A DNA stretch of 64,000 nucleotides from contig CAYZCW010000004.1 of assembly GCA_964477035.1 (NCBI GenBank), positions 124,001 through 188,000 of the forward strand, read 5' to 3'. Below, in pieces: positions 17,350 through 25,633 of the stretch (position 1 is its first letter; each line of letters begins with the position of its first letter). This stretch comes from SLSG01 sp964477035 (GTDB lineage Bacteria > Bacteroidota > Bacteroidia > Bacteroidales > UBA7960). A program made the translations under genes and the position numbers. The notes below the pieces were generated by a model. That model was not told the origin of the DNA, made no database searches, and was given only the letters and a program-made list of their open reading frames with translations.

Positions 17350-17973
17350 CTACTTCTTGTCGTTGCTGAAAAGCAGCTCAATCAATCTGGGGCGCAGGAA
17401 TGCCTGGAAGAAGTGCTCGAAATCCTCATCCGAGAAAGATACCAGGTAGCCGCCATCCTTGGGGCCGATCTTGAAACCCCCTTTGAGCCTGTCGCTGTAG
17501 GAGATTTCAATCCCCTTGCCGAGAAGGTCCCTGACTTTTCCCTTAAAAAACCCTTCAAATTCCTTTTGCTGGGTGGCGGGAAGCAGGACCTCCAGCCGGA
17601 CGGGGTCCCCGCTTTCCGGGTTCCAGTTTTTCACCACCGTCTTGATCACCTCCTGGGTAAAAGCCACCTCCTTGAAAGCCCCTTTGGTCTCAGGCTGAAT
17701 GGCCCTGGCTTCTATCAGCTCCGCCACTTTCTGTTTTAAATCGGATAGGGCCTGCCGGGCGGAAAGCTGCAGTTCATTCAAGGAATTTTTCTTGAGCTCC
17801 CCGGCTTCCTTTTCTGCCTTTTCGATCAGCTCAGCAGCCTCTCGCTTTGCCTTGGACAACAGGCCGGCGGCTTCCTTTCGGGCGTCGGCAAGGATCTTCC
17901 CGGCCTCCTCATTGGCCTTGTCAATGCCTTCCTGGTAGATCTTTTCGGTGAGCTCCTGAAGTTTTGTCTGCAT
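17350..17973 (-). CDS. ntpE: V/A-type ATPase subunit E (peripheral stalk)
   Basis: A 207-residue peripheral-stalk subunit. It starts MQTKLQELTEKIYQEGIDKANEEAGKIL and has an N-terminal coiled coil of about 90 residues with the regular Ala/Glu/Lys pattern of stalk proteins, followed by a globular alpha/beta domain (EVLLPATQQKEFEGFF to the C-terminus) that docks on the head. I chose the ATG at 17973 because MQTKLQEL aligns with starts of related proteins. ATGs at 17979 and 18087 are in frame; the latter would add 38 residues of unrelated sequence. It is the first gene of the operon. Its usual heterodimer partner (G/H) is not seen, so either E acts alone or the partner is encoded elsewhere. Confidence 0.88.
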   Translation of the reverse strand: MQTKLQELTEKIYQEGIDKANEEAGKILADARKEAAGLLSKAKREAAELIEKAEKEAGELKKNSLNELQLSARQALSDLKQKVAELIEARAIQPETKGAFKEVAFTQEVIKTVVKNWNPESGDPVRLEVLLPATQQKEFEGFFKGKVRDLLGKGIEISYSDRLKGGFKIGPKDGGYLVSFSDEDFEHFFQAFLRPRLIELLFSNDKK

Positions 17974-18534
17974 ATTCATCGGGTTTATGGGGCAAATAAC
18001 GCTTGTGTATTGTTTTGTGACTGTCTTTCTGATCTGCCTTCCGGGGCCGCTGCCTGCCATAATACAGGCCTCAGAGGCGTGGGGCATCTCCGGGATGCCT
18101 GGCCTGGTATCGCCGGTTTCCGGCTTGGAAACTTGTTAGTAATCAGGGTGCAATGATGGTCCTCGGCATGAAGGCGACCCAAAATTAGGAATTTTTTTCT
18201 CAAGAAAAAACCCCTTTCGTCAAAACATCCTGACGCGCACGGGATTTTCCCTGCTTGCCCAACAAAAATACAATATTTTTTTAATTTGTTATATTATTAA
18301 CAACTCCAGGGTTGAATGCCTGAAGTGGTTTTATTGCCAGCAAACCGCATACCCCGGCCAGACAGGATGCTTCCTTACTCAGCGTCAGGGGAAAACAGCC
18401 TGGCCTTCCCCTGGCTGCCTGCTTTGTTAAAAATTATTAAAACCGAAACAATGCCCGGGTGTTTTTGTTTAATCCGCTACGCCTTAAACTGAATAAATCT
18501 GTTATAAACCCCGAATCTTAAAACGATAAGCAAG
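17974..18534. other. Long non-coding divergent region between the V-ATPase operon and the YceI gene
   Basis: I see no gene in these 561 bases. The left half has an exact TAATTTTG on the minus strand (18180-18187), a candidate -7 box for the ATPase operon that would give a leader of about 200 bases. The centre (about 18260-18305) is markedly A+T-rich. The right half holds a TAAATCTG (18494-18501), one base off the -7 consensus, before the YceI gene. A large leader and regulatory sites are possible, but no known riboswitch pattern was recognised. Confidence 0.5.
18180..18187 (-). promoter_or_regulatory. Candidate -7 element TAATTTTG for the V-ATPase operon
   Basis: An exact TAnnTTTG match on the minus strand in the only long gap upstream of subunit E. 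The position about 20 bases further upstream is a run of T rather than TTTG, so the -33 box is weak. Confidence 0.35.
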
Positions 18535-19209
18535 ATGAAAAAACCAATGAAACTGTTTGCAGTGATTGCGGCCACCATGGTCGCCATGGCCTCCTGCGGT
18601 CCGCAAGCCGACAGGAAAGCCGAAGTGATGGAACAATTGGAGCTGGGAGAAATTCCGGAGGATGTGGATGTGTACCGCTTCAACCCGGACCTGAGCGAAG
18701 TGGCCTGGGAAGGGCGGCGCATTACCGGAGGGGGGCATGACGGCACCATCGGGATCCGGTCCGGCGAAATTTATGTTTATGACGGCTCCTTGCTGGCCGG
18801 TTATGTGGAGATCGACATGACCCGGATCGTTGTCCTGGACATCGAGGATCCGGACATGAACGCCCGCCTGAAAGGCCACCTGGAGTCGGATGATTTCTTC
18901 TCCGTGGCCGATTATCCCGTGGCCCGTCTCGATATTGCCTCCTTCGAGGCACTGGAGGATGCCGGGCAGGACGAACCCAATTACCGGGTGAACGGCAATT
19001 TGACCATCAAGGGCATCACCCACGGCATGGCCTTCGATGCCACCATTGATATGCTGGAAGGGCGGATAACGGGAATGGCTGATTTCACCTTTGACCGCTC
19101 GAGGTACGACGTGCGCTTCGGCTCCGGTCGTTTCTTCGAGAACCTGGGAGACAACCTGATCCTGGATGATGTCTTTATGACCATCAATATCCTGGCGGAG
19201 ATGCAATAA
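18535..19209 (+). CDS. YceI-family lipoprotein
   Basis: A 224-residue exported lipoprotein. The signal peptide ends in the lipobox MASC with Cys21, so it would be anchored in the inner or outer membrane. The body is a YceI-type lipocalin-like barrel: FNPDLSEVAWEGRRITGGGHDGTIGIRSGEIYV at the start, LKSDDFF-like HLESDDFFSVADYPVARLDI in the middle, and GNLTIKGITHGMAFDATI followed by FTFDRSRYDVRFGSG at the end. YceI proteins bind isoprenoids or amphiphilic lipids; the ligand here is unknown. It is monocistronic, with its own terminator 45 bases downstream. The ketolase and cyclase genes show that this organism makes carotenoids, but nothing links this protein to them directly. Confidence 0.88.
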   Translation: MKKPMKLFAVIAATMVAMASCGPQADRKAEVMEQLELGEIPEDVDVYRFNPDLSEVAWEGRRITGGGHDGTIGIRSGEIYVYDGSLLAGYVEIDMTRIVVLDIEDPDMNARLKGHLESDDFFSVADYPVARLDIASFEALEDAGQDEPNYRVNGNLTIKGITHGMAFDATIDMLEGRITGMADFTFDRSRYDVRFGSGRFFENLGDNLILDDVFMTINILAEMQ

Positions 19210-19253
19210 ACCTGGCGAAATCCGGTCGTTTCCGGATCGATCCCCAAAGCAAG

Positions 19254-19288
19254 AGGCCGTCCCCGGTGAAGGGACGGCCTTGTTTTTT
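19254..19288 (+). terminator. Rho-independent terminator of the YceI gene
   Basis: AGGCCGTCCC (19254-19263) pairs perfectly with GGGACGGCCT (19271-19280) around a seven-base loop and is followed by TGTTTTTTAA. Confidence 0.85.
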
Positions 19289-19361
19289 AATGCTTGTGGA
19301 TCATCCCGGTGGACCCCCTCATGCGGTGGGGCCCCGCCGGCCTTTCCCGGATTTCCGGAAT

Positions 19362-21095
19362 TTAGTCACGGTCGTGGGTGTCCTGGTCGGAAGTCCACTC
19401 GTAATTGTACAGGCCCTCCAGGAGTCTTTTTTTCTTTTCTTCCGGACTGAGGCCTTCATAGGCGGCCCTGGCTTCCTGGTATTTCCTGCGCTTTTCTTCT
19501 TCGATCCGGGCCGATGCGGCTGTGTGTTTGTCTTCAATGCGCTTGCGGAGGAACCCGCTGGCCACGGCAGGAAACAATTCCAGAAGCAGCCCTTCCTTCT
19601 CGGTCCGGGCCAGGGTCACGCCCCCGAATTCCTTGAGGACGGGATTGTCCTGTTTTTTATAATCCTTCGGGTCATAAGGCGTTTCTTTGGGTGATCCGGT
19701 GATCTGCTTGCGGAATTCCGGGTCCACCGGGATGGGGGTCTTGCCGTAGAGCCCCTTGACCAGGTTCACGAACTGGTTGGAGTTTGTGGTGTAAAATGGC
19801 TTGCCGTTGTTCTCGTCGATGATGCAATTGACGGCCTGAACGCCCACGATCTGGCTGGTGGGTGTTACCAGGGGAGGGCAGCCGGCCGCCAGACGCACCA
19901 TGGGAATGATCTCCAGGACCCTGGGGAGCAGCTTTTCAAGCTTCAGCTGCTTAAGCTGGGCGAGCATGTTGGTGTACATGCCCCCGGGGATCTCCGCCGT
20001 GCGCACATTTTCGTTCGGGGCAGGAAAGCGGAAGTATTTCTCGATGGCCTGGGTGGTCTCCAGCAATTCCCTTTCCTTTCGATCCCGTGCCAGTTCAATG
20101 GCCTTGTCGAAAAGGGCATCCACTTCCCTGGGGAGTTTGTCCTTCGTGATGTCGAATTCGAGCGGAAAGATCTGGTAGGTGTCGAAGGCCGACAGTTCCT
20201 GGCGGATACCCTTGAGTTCCCGGTTGATCTTCACGACCGCTTCCCGGTTGACCCCGGTGTCGATGCCCAGTTTGTCGCAGAAGATCTGGATCAGCTCAAA
20301 GGCCGGGGCGGCGGGACCACCGGCAAAGTTCAGGATGCAGGTGTCGATGATGTCCACCCCGTTGAGGATGGCCGTCAGCATCGATGCCAGCCCGTAACCC
20401 GGGGTGGAGTGGGTGTGGAAATCAATCGGAATCCCCACCTCTTCCTTCATCAGCTTGATGATGATCCCCGACTTGACAGGGGGGATCAGTCCGGCCATGT
20501 CCTTGATGGTGATCATGTCGGCACCCATCTTTTCCAGTTCCTGGGCCTTGCGGACGAAATACTCGATGGTGAATACCTTTCCCGGCAGGGGTTTGCCTCG
20601 GAGTAAGCCCATCAGGCGGTCCCTTTTGCGGAAACGCGGGTCCACCGTATAACAAACGGTGCAGTCGGCAATTCCGCCGTTCTCCTTGACATACTGAATG
20701 GTGGAGCGGATGTTGTCGACATCGTTCAGGGCATCGAATATGCGCATGATGTCGATGCCGGAACGGACTGCGTGGCGGTTGAAGCCTTCGATCACCGAAT
20801 CCGGGTAGGGGTTGTAACCAAACAGGTTGCGGCCGCGCGAGAGGGCTGTCAGTTTGGAGGTGTCCCCGATCACTGCCTTGATTTTTTCCAGCCTCTCCCA
20901 GGGATCCTCATTCAGGTAACGCATGACGGAGTCCGGTACGGCGCCTCCCCAGACTTCCATGGCATAAAACCCGGCCTCCCTGAAAAGGGGGAGCACCCGG
21001 TCTACCTGTGCCTGGGTCATGCGGGTGGCAAACAGGCTTTGTTGCCCGTCGCGGAGCGTGAGGTCGCGAATTAAAATCTTCTTGTTCATAATCAA
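19362..21095 (-). CDS. Pyruvate/oxaloacetate carboxyltransferase subunit (PycB/OadA-like, no biotinyl domain)
   Basis: A 577-residue TIM-barrel carboxyltransferase. It starts ILIRDLTLRDGQQSLFATRM, with the metal-binding Asp and His region and the carboxylated-lysine segment MITIKDMAGLIPP, and continues through FHTHSTPGYG and FAGGPAAPA to the conserved helical domain (PGGMYTNMLAQLKQL, VTPTSQIVGVQAV). It would move CO2 between biotin and pyruvate or oxaloacetate. The C-terminus is a charged coiled coil ending in EWTSDQDTHDRD; no Ala/Val-Met-Lys-Met biotinylation site is present, so a separate carrier is needed. No carrier or sodium-pump beta subunit is adjacent. An alternative start lies two codons in (21089). 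PycB versus OadA cannot be decided from this sequence. Confidence 0.85.
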   Translation of the reverse strand: MIMNKKILIRDLTLRDGQQSLFATRMTQAQVDRVLPLFREAGFYAMEVWGGAVPDSVMRYLNEDPWERLEKIKAVIGDTSKLTALSRGRNLFGYNPYPDSVIEGFNRHAVRSGIDIMRIFDALNDVDNIRSTIQYVKENGGIADCTVCYTVDPRFRKRDRLMGLLRGKPLPGKVFTIEYFVRKAQELEKMGADMITIKDMAGLIPPVKSGIIIKLMKEEVGIPIDFHTHSTPGYGLASMLTAILNGVDIIDTCILNFAGGPAAPAFELIQIFCDKLGIDTGVNREAVVKINRELKGIRQELSAFDTYQIFPLEFDITKDKLPREVDALFDKAIELARDRKERELLETTQAIEKYFRFPAPNENVRTAEIPGGMYTNMLAQLKQLKLEKLLPRVLEIIPMVRLAAGCPPLVTPTSQIVGVQAVNCIIDENNGKPFYTTNSNQFVNLVKGLYGKTPIPVDPEFRKQITGSPKETPYDPKDYKKQDNPVLKEFGGVTLARTEKEGLLLELFPAVASGFLRKRIEDKHTAASARIEEEKRRKYQEARAAYEGLSPEEKKKRLLEGLYNYEWTSDQDTHDRD

Positions 21096-21131
21096 TGAAT
21101 TCCCTGTTGGTTACCAATCCGAATGCTCCTG

Positions 21132-21163
21132 CAAAGGTAGGCAATCCCCTCCTAATTGTGAAA
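21132..21163 (-). promoter_or_regulatory. Candidate promoter of the carboxyltransferase gene
   Basis: On the minus strand TACCTTTG (21132-21139) matches TAnnTTTG exactly. TTTC (21160-21163) lies 20 bases upstream, three of four bases matching the -33 TTTG box. The start codon is 37 bases downstream. Confidence 0.5.
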
Positions 21164-21176
21164 GAAATAACAGATA

Positions 21177-22775
21177 TTAGAATGGAAATTCTTCCATCTC
21201 CGATTCCCGGGGGCCTTCCCCTTCGGACGGGGGGTCCGCCTCCTGGTGGAGGAGGTTGGATTCCACGTAAATGGCCTTGTAGGGTTCCGTGGGACAGGCA
21301 AATTCGCAGGCTCCGCATCCGACGCACAGATCCGGGGTGACCTCGGGCAGGAACAAGCCGTTGAAGGGAACCATGTGGACGGCTTTCGTCGGACAGTGCT
21401 CAGAGCAGGCCCCGCAGTCGGTGCGGTCCACCATGACGATGCAGCTTTCCACCATGAAGCGGGCCACCCCGATCTGGATGCGTTGCTTGTCCTCCCGGGT
21501 TTGCCTGGTGATGGCCCCCGTGGGACACACTTCGGTGCACCGGACGCAGTCGTAGTTGCAGAAACTCCGCTGAAAGTCCAGTTTTGGCTGCATGAAGCCT
21601 TCCAGGCCGTAATCGAAAAAGGAGGGCACGATCACCTGGGTCGGGCAGACGCTTACGCAGAGGTAACAGGCGGTGCAGTTTCCGGTAAAATGGTCATGGC
21701 TGACCGAACCCGGGGGGGTTACGGGATGCAGGGTGCCTGTGGGAACCATGCCCGGCTGGTTGTTTCCCTGAGCAAGTCCCGCCTTTTTCAGGAGCGGGAT
21801 GCTCAGCAGTGCCGACACCAGGCCCAGCATAAAGCGGCGTTTGTTCTGTTCCTGGCCACCCATCTCTTCCTGCCTGCCAGAACGGTTTTTTTGGGCCCTG
21901 ACGTCCGAAAAAGACAGGTAGGTCAGTCCCCCGTTGTGGCAGGAGGCAAAGCAGTTGAAACAGCTTATGCACCGGCTGGGATCCACCTCCCGGGTCTTGC
22001 TGTTGATGCATTCGGCCTTGCATACCCTCTCGCAGCGCCCGCAGGCATTGCAGGCGGCCTCCCTGAAGGCGATCTGGTACCTGGATTTCGCCGCGATCAG
22101 GCCAAGCATGGCCCCCACGGGACAAAGGGTGTTGCAGAACAGCCGGCCGCGCAGGGAGGCCATGATGACGAGGGTCAGAAGGATGCCTCCGGATACAAGC
22201 ACCACCTCCCAGGGCAGGACTTTGCCCGCAAGGGGGGAAACGGCATAGCTTCCCCGGGCCTCAAGGGCGCCCGACAGGAGGTTGTTCAACCAGATATAGG
22301 CCGGTTGCAGGAAAGTCACCGACAGCTTGCCGAAATTGGAGTAGGGGTCCAGTAGGTTGACCAAAAACAGGCTGCCTGAGAGCCAGAGTACCAGGGTGAG
22401 GGCCAGGACGCCGTAACGCAGCATCCGCTTCCGGTTGGATGAATAAACGAACTTGCGCCGTTTCTTCTTTTTGAACAGGTTTGCCGCGCGGGTGATGACA
22501 TCCTGCAGGGTGCCCAGCGGACAGATCGAGGAGCAGTAAACCCGTCCGACAAAAAAAGTAAGCAGGAACACCACAAGAAAGCCCAGCCCCGAGATCGTAA
22601 AGAACAGGGCGAGAAAACGGAGCAGGGAGGGGAGGACCTGCAGGCGCAGGAAGAACTCCGATGCCGGCTGCAGCAGGGCTGCATCAATGCCGATGAACAG
22701 CTGGATGAACAGCAGCATCACCAGGATGGACAGGACGATGCGGATGGTTTTCAGGTGGCGGAGGTTCATCGGCAA
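21177..22775 (-). CDS. NapH-like membrane ferredoxin fused to a polyferredoxin
   Basis: A 532-residue fusion. The N-terminal 230 residues have about five membrane helices and two CxxxCP motifs (81-85 and 214-218), as in NapH/NosR-type quinol-linked electron transfer proteins. Two 4Fe-4S clusters follow: CxxCxxC at 242/245/248 with Cys252, and 269/272/275 with Cys279. Residues 312-328 (KRRFMLGLVSALLSIP) look like an embedded signal anchor. The C-terminal part adds cysteine groups at 367/370/373/377, 406/410/413/417, 454/457/461 and 484/487/490/494, as in NapG/MauM ferredoxins. Up to six clusters are possible. It would pass electrons from the quinone pool across the membrane. The DUF362 gene lies 37 bases upstream in the same direction and is probably a partner. 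Confidence 0.85.
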   Translation of the reverse strand: MPMNLRHLKTIRIVLSILVMLLFIQLFIGIDAALLQPASEFFLRLQVLPSLLRFLALFFTISGLGFLVVFLLTFFVGRVYCSSICPLGTLQDVITRAANLFKKKKRRKFVYSSNRKRMLRYGVLALTLVLWLSGSLFLVNLLDPYSNFGKLSVTFLQPAYIWLNNLLSGALEARGSYAVSPLAGKVLPWEVVLVSGGILLTLVIMASLRGRLFCNTLCPVGAMLGLIAAKSRYQIAFREAACNACGRCERVCKAECINSKTREVDPSRCISCFNCFASCHNGGLTYLSFSDVRAQKNRSGRQEEMGGQEQNKRRFMLGLVSALLSIPLLKKAGLAQGNNQPGMVPTGTLHPVTPPGSVSHDHFTGNCTACYLCVSVCPTQVIVPSFFDYGLEGFMQPKLDFQRSFCNYDCVRCTEVCPTGAITRQTREDKQRIQIGVARFMVESCIVMVDRTDCGACSEHCPTKAVHMVPFNGLFLPEVTPDLCVGCGACEFACPTEPYKAIYVESNLLHQEADPPSEGEGPRESEMEEFPF

Positions 22776-22812
22776 TGGGGGTTAAGCTATGGCAAGCAGA
22801 CATTTCGGGACA

Positions 22813-23739
22813 TCAGATGGCCACCCTGCGGATGCGGAGCTGGTCCAGGTCGATCCGGCCGATGTTCATCTCGGCGGCGATGCGGATGTGTCCCACGTCC
22901 TTTGGCTGGACTCCGTAGATCAGGGAACCTGCGGCATCCACTGCCACGATGTCTTCCGATACCAGGAGGCTTCTGGCAAGGGTCAGGTCGGAGGTGGACG
23001 TGCCCTTGGGCCCGTTCTGGGTCATGACCCGGTAGGCGTCCACGATGTTCAGGTCCGGCTTGCGAAAGAGGCAGAAATCGGCGATGCACTGGTGGAGGTC
23101 GTTGCGGTGCCAGAACCCGCGGTCCCAGACAACGCCCATGAGGTTCTTCATGGCCACGGTCACCGTGGTGGATGCATGGTGTTTCAGGACCGGCACGTTG
23201 ATGAACACATCGGCATCGAGGATTTGTTCATGCACCTTGGCGCTGGTGAGCCGCTTCCCTCCGGGGATTGTCACGTCCCTGAAGTTGCGCTCGAAGTTGC
23301 CGGGCACGATCTGCCCACCGGCTTCGCGGACCGCCTCGGCGATGCCCGAGTTCTGGTAACAGCGCTCCCAGTTGTCGCAGGTGTGGTCAAAAACGAAAAC
23401 ACGGTCAGCGCCTGCTGCCAGGCAGTCACGCACGATGGCCCCGACCAGTTCCGGGTTCGTGTTGGCCGCCCGTTCCGGTGAGGTGTCCCAGGCAATGTTG
23501 GGTTTGATCACCACCCGCTGCCCGCGTTTTACATACCGCTGCATGCCGCCCAACTCCTGCATGGCACGCCGGTACATGGGAACCGGGTCACCGCCGCGCA
23601 CGGCCACCAGGTCGTATTGTCCCCCGCCTGCCGCCTGCCGTCCGGAGGCAAAAAGGGGCAGGCGTCCCAGGGTCGATGCGTACAGGCTCCCCAGTGCCGA
23701 GAATACGATGCCCCTGCGTAAAAACTGTCTTCTGTCCAT
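22813..23739 (-). CDS. Tat-exported DUF362 protein
   Basis: A 308-residue protein with a twin-arginine signal (DRRQFLRRG, residues 2-10, then a hydrophobic stretch and a cleavage site near LFASG). The mature part is DUF362: VVIKPNIAWDTSPERAANTNPELVGAIVRDC, VFDHTCDNW, FINVPVLKHHASTTVTVAMKNLMGVVWDRG and the later NIVDAYRVMTQNGPKG. DUF362 domains commonly occur next to or fused with 4Fe-4S ferredoxin domains, and here the downstream gene encodes a membrane polyferredoxin. No cluster-binding CxxCxxC is present in this protein itself. The Tat signal suggests folding, perhaps with a cofactor, before export. The reaction is unknown; a periplasmic electron-accepting role is inferred. Confidence 0.85.
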   Translation of the reverse strand: MDRRQFLRRGIVFSALGSLYASTLGRLPLFASGRQAAGGGQYDLVAVRGGDPVPMYRRAMQELGGMQRYVKRGQRVVIKPNIAWDTSPERAANTNPELVGAIVRDCLAAGADRVFVFDHTCDNWERCYQNSGIAEAVREAGGQIVPGNFERNFRDVTIPGGKRLTSAKVHEQILDADVFINVPVLKHHASTTVTVAMKNLMGVVWDRGFWHRNDLHQCIADFCLFRKPDLNIVDAYRVMTQNGPKGTSTSDLTLARSLLVSEDIVAVDAAGSLIYGVQPKDVGHIRIAAEMNIGRIDLDQLRIRRVAI

Positions 23740-23777
23740 CTGATGTATTTATGATTGTTTCAAGTGCTTTCTCCCTG

Positions 23778-23785
23778 CAAAATTA
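23778..23785 (-). promoter_or_regulatory. Candidate -7 element TAATTTTG for the DUF362-polyferredoxin unit
   Basis: Exact TAnnTTTG on the minus strand, 39 bases before the DUF362 start codon. It is back to back with a plus-strand candidate at 23807-23814. No -33 TTTG is seen. Confidence 0.4.
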
Positions 23786-23806
23786 TCATTTCACCACTAT
23801 TTTATG

Positions 23807-23814
23807 TATTTTTG
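23807..23814 (+). promoter_or_regulatory. Candidate -7 element TATTTTTG for the 170-aa membrane protein gene
   Basis: Exact TAnnTTTG match 55 bases before the ATG at 23869. No TTTG is found about 20 bases upstream. Confidence 0.35.
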
Positions 23815-23868
23815 GACCGGTAAACCCCCGTCAGACAGCTTATTTAAAACGATTTTAAAAGATTCTTC

Positions 23869-24381
23869 ATGGCCACCGTTCCATCCCTTGCAAGGTCGAT
23901 CGACTGGAAAGCGACCACCAAAGCCGGCTTGCTGGATATTGCCGCCCTGGCGGTGATTTATTTTCTTCCGGCCCTGTCGCATATGCTCAGCATCAAACTC
24001 TACCTGGTAGAGCCCATGCGGCTGATGCTCATCCTGGCTATGGCCCATACCCACCGCAGGAATGGCTACCTGCTGGCCTTGACCCTGCCGCTTTTTTCCT
24101 ACCTGATCTCGGCCCACCCGGTATTGGTCAAATCCGCCCTGATCTCGGCCGAACTGCTGGTCAACGTGGCCGTATTCTATTTCCTGGTGCAGCGCATCCA
24201 CCGCCTGGGTGCCATATTCGCCAGCATCTGGATCAGCAAGTTGTTCTATTACGGGCTGAAGTATGTGGCCATCCTGACGGTCCTGCCTTCGGAATCCCTG
24301 ATCGGAACGCCCCTGCAGATCCAGCTGGCCACTTCGGCCGCGTTCAGTATCTACCTGTTTTTGATGTTTCGCAGGAAATAA
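23869..24381 (+). CDS. Small polytopic membrane protein, unknown function
   Basis: A 170-residue protein with about five hydrophobic helices (roughly 22-45, 48-65, 70-90, 95-115 and 145-165). I do not recognise the family with confidence. The small size, the compact helical pattern and the Glu-Pro-Met-Arg motif within VEPMRLMLILAM loosely resemble substrate-binding (S) components of ECF vitamin transporters, but no S-family signature was found. It is monocistronic, divergent from the DUF362/polyferredoxin pair and convergent with pdxB. A real gene is supported by the strong helix periodicity, the basic C-terminal FRRK end and the upstream -7 element. Confidence 0.7.
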   Translation: MATVPSLARSIDWKATTKAGLLDIAALAVIYFLPALSHMLSIKLYLVEPMRLMLILAMAHTHRRNGYLLALTLPLFSYLISAHPVLVKSALISAELLVNVAVFYFLVQRIHRLGAIFASIWISKLFYYGLKYVAILTVLPSESLIGTPLQIQLATSAAFSIYLFLMFRRK

Positions 24382-24481
24382 GGGTCCCTGTCCGAAGCAG
24401 TAGGGATCCTGTTTTCCGGAGGAACCCCGCGGGGGGCGTGAGAAAAACCAGAAGCGCCGGCGGGCGGGCATACGTCCGGGT

Positions 24482-25633
24482 TCACAAATGGCTGTTGAAT
24501 CCCAGGGCCCGGACAACCTGGAGCTGTTCCTGGCGGAGTTCTTTTCCCAACAGCGTATACGCACCCGGTTCCCTTCGCAGGGGGTAATCCTCCCGCTGCT
24601 TTTCGAACGAATCAGGATCCTGCTTTAGCCGCGCAGAGTCCGCCCTGATATCATAGGTCAGCCCCGCCAGATAGATGAAAAGTTCCTCCGCACCATCAAA
24701 GCTTTGTCGAATATCCACAACCGGATCCGTTGGTTGGGGGATGTCGGTGGGGCGCCAGGTGTCCAGATGAAGACTGAAATAACGGCTGAGGGCCTGTACG
24801 CTTCTGGCCGTGCCATTGGCTTTGCCGTCGGCCGAATAGCCTGCTATATGCGGGGTGGCGATGTCTGCCAGCTGCAACAATTCCATCGAAATACGGGGTT
24901 CCTTTTCCCACACATCGATGATGGCCCCTCCCAGGCGCCCGCTTCGCAAGGCTTTTACAAGGGCTCCGGTATCGGCCACCTCGCCCCGGGAGGTGTTGAT
25001 CAGCCAGGCGCCTTGTTTCATACGGGAACAAAATCCATCCCCTGCCATATGCAGGGTCTTGTCAGGTTCCGTTACATTCAGGGGAACGTGCAGGCTCACC
25101 ACATCGGCCTCAGCCAACAGGTCCTCCAGCCCGACAAATTCTCCCGGCCCTTCCTGTCTTTGCCGTGGCGGATCATGGACCAGGGTACGGATGCCCAGCT
25201 GTCTTGCCATCGCCTGCACCCTTGCCCCGGTATGACCTGCCCCCACGATGCCCAGGCAAAGGGACCGGAATGGTTTATGAGTCCGCTCCAGGATGCAGGC
25301 CAGGGCGGATGCAACATACTGCTGTACCGATCCGGCATTGCATCCGGGGGCATTTGTCCAGTATATCCCGTTGGCTGCACACCAGGCCGTATCGATATGA
25401 TCAAAACCGATGGTGGCAGAAGCGATGCAACGGACCTTACTGCCTGCCAACAGCCGCTCGTCACAACGGGTGCGTGTACGCACGATGAGGGCGTCTGCAT
25501 CACGCAGGTGACCCGGTCCGATCTGTGCACCGGGCAGGTAATCAACCCGGGCAACGCCTTCCAGCACCCCTTCCAGAAAAGGGATGTTTTTGTCAGCCAC
25601 CATTCTCAGGCGCTTGATTGGCCTTGTTTGCAT
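24482..25633 (-). CDS. pdxB: 4-phosphoerythronate dehydrogenase (PdxB)
   Basis: A 383-residue D-2-hydroxyacid dehydrogenase that would oxidise 4-phospho-D-erythronate in the DXP-dependent pyridoxal-phosphate pathway. It starts near LRMVADKNIPFLEGVLEG, typical of PdxB, and contains SATIGFDHID, the NAD loop GIVGAGHTGARV, the catalytic Arg in INTSRGEVAD, Glu in WEKEPRI, and His in ATPHIAGYSADGK. The C-terminal 100 residues (FDGAEELFIYLAGLTYDIRADSARLK) match the PdxB dimerisation domain, which distinguishes it from SerA. The ATG at 25633 is preferred; the Met at 25603 is also possible. In-frame sequence further upstream does not look like PdxB. The gene stands alone. Confidence 0.9.
   Translation of the reverse strand: MQTRPIKRLRMVADKNIPFLEGVLEGVARVDYLPGAQIGPGHLRDADALIVRTRTRCDERLLAGSKVRCIASATIGFDHIDTAWCAANGIYWTNAPGCNAGSVQQYVASALACILERTHKPFRSLCLGIVGAGHTGARVQAMARQLGIRTLVHDPPRQRQEGPGEFVGLEDLLAEADVVSLHVPLNVTEPDKTLHMAGDGFCSRMKQGAWLINTSRGEVADTGALVKALRSGRLGGAIIDVWEKEPRISMELLQLADIATPHIAGYSADGKANGTARSVQALSRYFSLHLDTWRPTDIPQPTDPVVDIRQSFDGAEELFIYLAGLTYDIRADSARLKQDPDSFEKQREDYPLRREPGAYTLLGKELRQEQLQVVRALGFNSHL

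Noticed and set aside
17974..18534. A riboswitch or small protein gene in the long gap before the V-ATPase operon
   Set aside because: No known riboswitch core and no convincing short frame with a start signal were recognised. The gap is recorded as non-coding.
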